Assembly (NCBI GenBank): GCA_028290805.1
Contig: JAQGJA010000136.1
Span: 1-9,538, forward strand
Length of the DNA: 9,538 nt
From: Alphaproteobacteria bacterium
GTDB lineage: Bacteria; Pseudomonadota; Alphaproteobacteria; Micavibrionales; SZUA-601
Direction: 5' to 3'
The translations under genes and the position numbers were made by a program. Positions 5,965 to 9,538 of this stretch are shown here, piece by piece; within the stretch, counting starts at the first letter, position 1; each line of letters starts with the position of its first letter. The notes beneath the pieces were generated by a model. It was given only the letters and a program-made list of their open reading frames with translations. It was not told where the DNA came from and made no database searches.

Positions 5965-7305
5965 ATGCCATTTCCTGCGAATATTGCCGTCATGAATGAC
6001 AACGCACCGATCTCGCCGTTTTTTACCTCGCAGCTCCAGGAGGCCGATCCCGAAATTTTCGAGGCGATCCAACAGGAATACCAGCGCCAGCATTACCACA
6101 TTGAAATGATTGCCTCTGAAAACCTGGTTTCCAATGCCGTGCTCCAGGCCCAAGGGTCGGTACTGACCAATAAATATGCCGAAGGGTACCCGGGCAAGCG
6201 TTATTACGGCGGATGTGAATTCGTCGATATCGCCGAAGCAAAAGCGATCGAGCGCGCCTGTAAATTATTTGGGTGCTCTTACGCCAATGTCCAGCCCAAT
6301 TCCGGCTCGCAGGCGAACCAGGCCGTCCTGCTGGCGCTGTTGCAGCCGGGCGATACCATCCTGGGCATGGATCTGAATGCGGGGGGGCATTTGACCCATG
6401 GTTCGCGCCCCAATCTTTCCGGCAAATGGTTTAATGCCGTGACCTATGGGGTGCGCGAAGATACGCATCTGATCGATTATGATGCCGTGGAAAAACTGGC
6501 GCTCGAGCATAAGCCTAAAATGATCATCTGCGGTGCTTCGGCCTATCCGCGCACGATTGATTTTGCCCGTTTCCGTGAAATCGCCGATAAAGCCGGTGCA
6601 ATATTGATGGCCGATGTCGCCCATTATGCCGGGCTGATCGTGGCCGGGGCCTATCCGTCGCCGTTTCCGCATGCGCATGTGGTGACGACGACCACGCATA
6701 AAACCCTGCGCGGTCCACGCGGCGGGATGATCCTGGCCGATGATGCCGATTTGGGCAAGAAACTGAATTCCGCTGTTTTCCCGGGGCTTCAGGGCGGACC
6801 CTTGATGCATGTCATCGCCGCAAAGGCCGTGGCGTTCAAAGAAGCGCTGCAGCCTGAATTCAAACTCTATGCCGAAACGGTCGTAAAAAACGCCCAGGTC
6901 CTGGCCCAGGTCTTGTCGCAAAACGGCCTTGGCGTCATCACGGACGGCACGGACTCGCATATGGTGCTGGTTGATCTGCGACCGCTGGGGCTGAAGGGCA
7001 ATGTTGTTTCCGATGCCTTGGACCGCATCGGCATTACCTGTAACAAAAATTCTGTGCCGTTCGAAACGGAAAAGCCCACCATCACTTCAGGCATTCGCCT
7101 CGGTACGCCCGCACCGACGACGCGCGGCTTCAAGCCCGCCGATTTCCTGGAAGTGGGGACAATCATTTCCGAATTTCTGCTGGATATGCGCAACGAAAAA
7201 ACCGGGGAGGCGGTGGAAAGCAAATATCGCGCCGCCGTACATGCGTTATGCGACCGTTATCCGATCTATCACAACGGCTTTGCCCGTAACCAGGAAGCGT
7301 CTTAA
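5965..7305 (+). CDS. glyA: serine hydroxymethyltransferase
   Basis: This 446-residue PLP enzyme converts serine and tetrahydrofolate to glycine and 5,10-methylene-tetrahydrofolate, the main source of one-carbon units, in the cytoplasm. Diagnostic motifs are IEMIASEN (46-53), KYAEGYPGKRYYGG (70-83), QPNSGSQAN (110-118), the PLP-contacting DVAHYAGL (217-224), and TTTTHKTLRGPRGG (241-254) with the Schiff-base Lys246. LQGGP (275-279) and SGIRLGTPA (375-383) follow. The start at 5965 is supported by AAGGAG at 5953-5958, 6 nt upstream. Met10 (5992) is the alternative start and has no SD. The chosen start gives a short N-terminal extension compared with typical ~420-435-residue homologues. nrdR begins immediately after the stop with no gap. 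No odd catalytic substitution is visible. Confidence 0.97.
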   Translation: MPFPANIAVMNDNAPISPFFTSQLQEADPEIFEAIQQEYQRQHYHIEMIASENLVSNAVLQAQGSVLTNKYAEGYPGKRYYGGCEFVDIAEAKAIERACKLFGCSYANVQPNSGSQANQAVLLALLQPGDTILGMDLNAGGHLTHGSRPNLSGKWFNAVTYGVREDTHLIDYDAVEKLALEHKPKMIICGASAYPRTIDFARFREIADKAGAILMADVAHYAGLIVAGAYPSPFPHAHVVTTTTHKTLRGPRGGMILADDADLGKKLNSAVFPGLQGGPLMHVIAAKAVAFKEALQPEFKLYAETVVKNAQVLAQVLSQNGLGVITDGTDSHMVLVDLRPLGLKGNVVSDALDRIGITCNKNSVPFETEKPTITSGIRLGTPAPTTRGFKPADFLEVGTIISEFLLDMRNEKTGEAVESKYRAAVHALCDRYPIYHNGFARNQEAS

Positions 7306-7821
7306 ATGCGCTGTCCTTTCTGTGGTTACCTGGAAACACAGGTCAAGGATTCCCGGCCCGCCGAAGACTCCGCTGCCATCCGCAGGCGTCGTTCCTGTCC
7401 TTCCTGCGGGGCGCGTTTTACTTCGTATGAACGCGTGCAATTGCGCGAATTGATGGTGCGCAAATCCAATGGCGAGGTCGAGGTTTTTGCCCGCGATAAA
7501 CTTTATAAATCGATGTTTGTCGCCTTGAAAAAACGGCCCATCGATGACGACAAAGTAGAGCGAACGGTTAACTCGATCATTCGGCAATTGGAATTGCTAG
7601 GCGAAAATGAAATTCCAACGGATTTGATCGGTAAGAAAACCATGGACGCCTTATATTCCATGGACCGCGTCGCCTATGTCCGTTACGCCAGCGTTTACCA
7701 GGATTTCCGCGATACCGGAGATTTCACCGATTTTATCCGCGAATTGCAAAGCCGTTTGAAAGAGGACATGAAGGCAATCTCCCCGGAAATCGTCCTGCCT
7801 GCCAAAAAGCCAAAGGAATAA
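7306..7821 (+). CDS. nrdR: transcriptional repressor NrdR
   Basis: This 171-residue protein is the ATP/dATP-sensing repressor of ribonucleotide reductase genes. An N-terminal zinc ribbon is formed by Cys3, Cys6, Cys31 and Cys34 (MRCPFCG and CPSCGARFTSYE). The segment between holds the family's D-SRP and IRRRRSC basic stretch used in DNA contact. Residues ~47-139 form the ATP-cone domain (LMVRKSNGEVEVFARDKL, then the KKTMDALYSMDRVAYVRYAS end block). The C-terminal ~30 residues are a charged tail, slightly longer than in minimal ~150-residue family members. The ATG follows the glyA TAA directly, and the SD-like AGGAAG is inside the end of glyA, so translation is coupled. The glyA-nrdR-rib-nusB order is well known in proteobacteria. 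No NrdR-box pair was recognised in this window. Confidence 0.96.
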   Translation: MRCPFCGYLETQVKDSRPAEDSAAIRRRRSCPSCGARFTSYERVQLRELMVRKSNGEVEVFARDKLYKSMFVALKKRPIDDDKVERTVNSIIRQLELLGENEIPTDLIGKKTMDALYSMDRVAYVRYASVYQDFRDTGDFTDFIRELQSRLKEDMKAISPEIVLPAKKPKE

Positions 7822-7824
7822 AAG

Positions 7825-8421
7825 ATGTTCACCGGCATCATCACCGATATGGGTGAAGTTATTTCCATCGACAAATCCGGCGACTGGAAAATCCGCATCC
7901 GCACGAATTTCAAGATGGACTCCATCCCGATGGGCGCCTCCATCGCCTGTTCAGGTGTTTGCCTGACCGTGGTGGAAAAGGCGGCGAATTCTTTTCTGGT
8001 CCAGATATCGAATGAAACCTTAAGCAAAACTGCCATTGGGCAATGGGATATTGGCACGCGCATCAACCTGGAACAGTCCCTGAAAATGGGCGACGAGCTG
8101 GGCGGGCACCTGGTCTTCGGCCATGTCGACGGGTTGGCCGAAGTTATCAGCATTACGCCTATAAAAGACAGTCACGAAATCATCTTTGCCCTGCCTGAAA
8201 ATTTAAAGCATCTTGCGGCGGCAAAGGGCTCGATCGCTCTGGACGGCACATCATTGACCGTAAACGATGTGCAGGATAACAGGATTTATATCAACATCAT
8301 CCCGCATACCTGGGACGTCACTAGCTTTGGTCAGTTAAAGGTTGGACAATTCGTGCATGTCGAGGCGGATATGCTGGCGAGGTATGTGGCACGGATATTG
8401 GAAATTAAAAAGGAAAAATAA
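7825..8421 (+). CDS. ribE: riboflavin synthase, alpha chain
   Basis: This 198-residue protein dismutates two 6,7-dimethyl-8-ribityllumazine molecules to riboflavin plus the pyrimidinedione, the last step of riboflavin synthesis. It shows the expected two tandem lumazine-binding beta-barrel domains: residues 1-~95, starting MFTGI with CSGVCLTV at 42-49, and residues ~96-198, with FGHVDG at 98-103 and GTSLTVN at 141-147. IPHT (159-162) and the C-terminal ADMLARYV helix (181-188) are also typical. Length is normal. AAAGGAA lies just before the ATG, which is 3 nt after the nrdR stop. Its TAA overlaps the ribH ATG by 1 nt (TAATG), so the two enzymes that pass lumazine between them are translationally coupled. 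The symbol ribE follows proteobacterial usage; some schemes call it ribC. No ribD lies between nrdR and this gene. Confidence 0.95.
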   Translation: MFTGIITDMGEVISIDKSGDWKIRIRTNFKMDSIPMGASIACSGVCLTVVEKAANSFLVQISNETLSKTAIGQWDIGTRINLEQSLKMGDELGGHLVFGHVDGLAEVISITPIKDSHEIIFALPENLKHLAAAKGSIALDGTSLTVNDVQDNRIYINIIPHTWDVTSFGQLKVGQFVHVEADMLARYVARILEIKKEK

Positions 8422-8852
8422 TGCCCCGTTTTCTAGTTATCGAAGCCCGTTACTATACCGAAATTGCCGATGCTTTGTTGCAAGGCGTGGATGCCGCTTT
8501 GGTGGCGGCGGGCGCGACGTATGATGTCGTGACAACCTCCGGCGCTTATGAATTGCCGGCCACGCTGAATTTTGCGGTACAGGGGACAATAAAATATGAC
8601 GGGTTTATCCTGCTGGGCTGCGTCATTCGTGGCCAGACAACCCATTACGACCAGATTCTGGATGCGGTGTTTCCCAAAATCCTGGATCTGTCGGTCGAAC
8701 ATAATCTGGCCTTGGGCATGGGCGTGCTGACCTGCGAGAATGAGGAACAGGCAGAATATCGTGCGGATAAAGATAAAAAAGATTATGGTGGCGCTGCCGC
8801 CCGGGCTGCGTTAAGAATGGTCCAGCTCAAAAACCAGTATTTGCAGACATGA
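8421..8852 (+). CDS. ribH: 6,7-dimethyl-8-ribityllumazine synthase
   Basis: This 143-residue protein condenses 5-amino-6-ribitylaminouracil with 3,4-dihydroxy-2-butanone 4-phosphate to give the riboflavin synthase substrate; family members form pentamers or 60-mers. Motifs are a GAYELP loop (41-46), CVIRGQTTHYD (67-77) containing the catalytic-site His75, and GVLTCENEEQAEYR (101-114) with the phosphate-binding Arg114. The last is followed by a KDYGGAAARAAL helix. One unusual point: the usual VPGA-x-E substrate loop reads TSGAYE (39-44), replacing the Val-Pro pair. The product is slightly shorter at the N-terminus than many family members. The start is fixed by the TAATG overlap with ribE, and the stop overlaps nusB as ATGA. 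Confidence 0.94.
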   Translation: MPRFLVIEARYYTEIADALLQGVDAALVAAGATYDVVTTSGAYELPATLNFAVQGTIKYDGFILLGCVIRGQTTHYDQILDAVFPKILDLSVEHNLALGMGVLTCENEEQAEYRADKDKKDYGGAAARAALRMVQLKNQYLQT

Positions 8853-9367
8853 CCCCCAAAACGCCCAAAGCCAGGAAATCCTTGCCCATACCGATCGTCA
8901 AGCGCCAGATCAAAGGATCGGCCAAGGCGCGGCGCAATGCCTCGCGCCTGGCGGCGGTCCAGTGCCTGTACCAGATGCGCCAGAACGGCATGAATGCCGA
9001 GCAGGCCTTGGGCGATTACGCCCATAACCGCATGGGTCTGGAGGAGGACGGCAATGTCTATGTCGCCGCTGATATGGTCCTGTTGCGCGGCATCCTGACC
9101 GGGGTCGAGGAACGGATGGATTTATTGACGGAAATGATGGGCCAGGCCCTGAATAACGACCGGAGTTTGGCCAGCCAGGAACAATTAATCCAGTGCATTC
9201 TTTTATGCGGGGCAGAGGAGCTTTTCGCCCATCCGGAAACAGATACAGCCTTGATTCTGGCCAATTATGTCGAAGTGGGCAAGGCGTTTTACGAAGGCCG
9301 CGAGCCGGGCATGATCAATGCCGCTTTGGACGCATTGGCCAAAGTCATTCGCCCGAAAACCGAATAA
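8849..9367 (+). CDS. nusB: transcription antitermination protein NusB
   Basis: This 172-residue all-helical RNA-binding protein pairs with NusE (ribosomal S10) at boxA to support antitermination and processing of rRNA transcripts. It is recognised by the N-terminal RRNASRLAAVQCLYQM block (~28-43), the central EQLIQC..LCGAEEL helices (~111-124), and the C-terminal ILANYVEVGKAFYEGREPGMINAALDALAK pattern (~135-164), where family members read EYVEVA-x-FF and NAVLD. A lysine/arginine-rich extension of ~27 residues precedes the conserved core. No internal ATG is available before the core, and the ATGA overlap with ribH supports the long start. Location downstream of ribH is the classic ribH-nusB pairing. 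thiL, often next in proteobacteria, does not follow. Confidence 0.93.
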   Translation: MTPKTPKARKSLPIPIVKRQIKGSAKARRNASRLAAVQCLYQMRQNGMNAEQALGDYAHNRMGLEEDGNVYVAADMVLLRGILTGVEERMDLLTEMMGQALNNDRSLASQEQLIQCILLCGAEELFAHPETDTALILANYVEVGKAFYEGREPGMINAALDALAKVIRPKTE

Positions 9368-9380
9368 CTCTTATACATAA

Positions 9381-9412
9381 TTTACGTTTTCTCCATCTTT
9401 ATTGCATATGCT
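9381..9412 (+). promoter_or_regulatory. Candidate promoter for the gene after nusB (weak)
   Basis: The 68-nt A/T-rich spacer 9368-9435 holds TTTACG (9381-9386) and TATGCT (9407-9412), separated by 20 nt, longer than the optimum of 17. The change from tightly overlapping genes to an A/T-rich gap followed by a strong SD (AGGAGA, 9424-9429) suggests a new transcription unit. No terminator hairpin for the upstream operon was seen in this spacer. Confidence 0.25.
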
Positions 9413-9435
9413 AAGGGAACAACAGGAGAATCCCT

Positions 9436-9538
9436 ATGCATTACCTTACCCTGAATCGGGTCACTGCCACTTTTTGCGCCATAATTCTGGCCTTTACCGT
9501 TTCTGCCGCCCAGGCGAATTCGGGCAAGAAGGAAGAAA
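9436..9538 (+). CDS. exported protein, N-terminal part only (runs off window)
   Basis: The ATG at 9436 follows AGGAGA by 6 nt, and the frame stays open to the window end (34 full codons). The product begins with a Sec signal peptide: a short polar start with Arg8, a hydrophobic core at residues ~9-22, and an AQA signal-peptidase I site with cleavage predicted after Ala27. The mature protein would start NSGKKEE, a charged segment. Export to periplasm or beyond is inferred. There is too little sequence to name a family, and I do not recognise it. Confidence 0.7.
   Translation, partial: MHYLTLNRVTATFCAIILAFTVSAAQANSGKKEE

Noticed and set aside
6265..6960. Long open frame (231 codons) on the minus strand inside glyA
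   Set aside because: It lies wholly antisense to a clear serine hydroxymethyltransferase gene, has low-complexity His/Arg/Gly-rich content and no recognisable motif; typical shadow of codon bias.

Overview
The window looks like chromosomal DNA of an alphaproteobacterium of intermediate G+C. The main evidence is the core block rpiB-glyA-nrdR-ribE-ribH-nusB, whose order and protein motifs match that group. A finer placement (for example Rhodospirillales- or Micavibrio-like) is only a guess. All credible genes are on the + strand.

Region 1 (1-1848) is the 3' part of a large RTX-type, calcium-binding, type I-secreted repeat protein. It enters from the left edge. It is broken by two in-frame stop codons (TAG at 298, TAA at 322) inside one glycine-rich repeat. 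The frame is the same on both sides and there is no indel, so this is a point-mutated gene, a split gene, or sequence error. The downstream piece (337-1848) keeps the C-terminal secretion domain. No transporter gene is present in the window.

Region 2 (1849-5436) is a spacer with a 12-bp palindrome and a strong hairpin, followed by a sugar cassette. It holds two tandem, divergent paralogues of a cytoplasmic GH1-like (clan GH-A) glycosidase and an aldose 1-epimerase (galM-like). The epimerase is translationally coupled to the second glycosidase by a 2-nt gap.

Region 3 (5433-9367) is a tightly packed housekeeping run. It encodes ribose-5-phosphate isomerase B (overlapping the epimerase by ATGA), serine hydroxymethyltransferase, the NrdR repressor, riboflavin synthase, lumazine synthase and NusB. 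From glyA onward the genes abut, are 3 nt apart, or overlap by 1 or 4 nt. ribD and ribBA, which commonly sit inside this cluster in alphaproteobacteria, are missing here.

Region 4 (9368-9538) is a short spacer followed by the start of a new gene with a clear signal peptide, cut off by the window edge.

A plausible reading is that the glycosidases and epimerase release and anomerise a sugar in the cytoplasm, with RpiB at the pentose-phosphate end. RpiB may equally belong only to the housekeeping block onto which the cassette has been joined. I see no tRNA, rRNA, CRISPR array, insertion sequence or phage gene. No stretch longer than 300 bases lacks a gene; the longest gap is 1849-2065.
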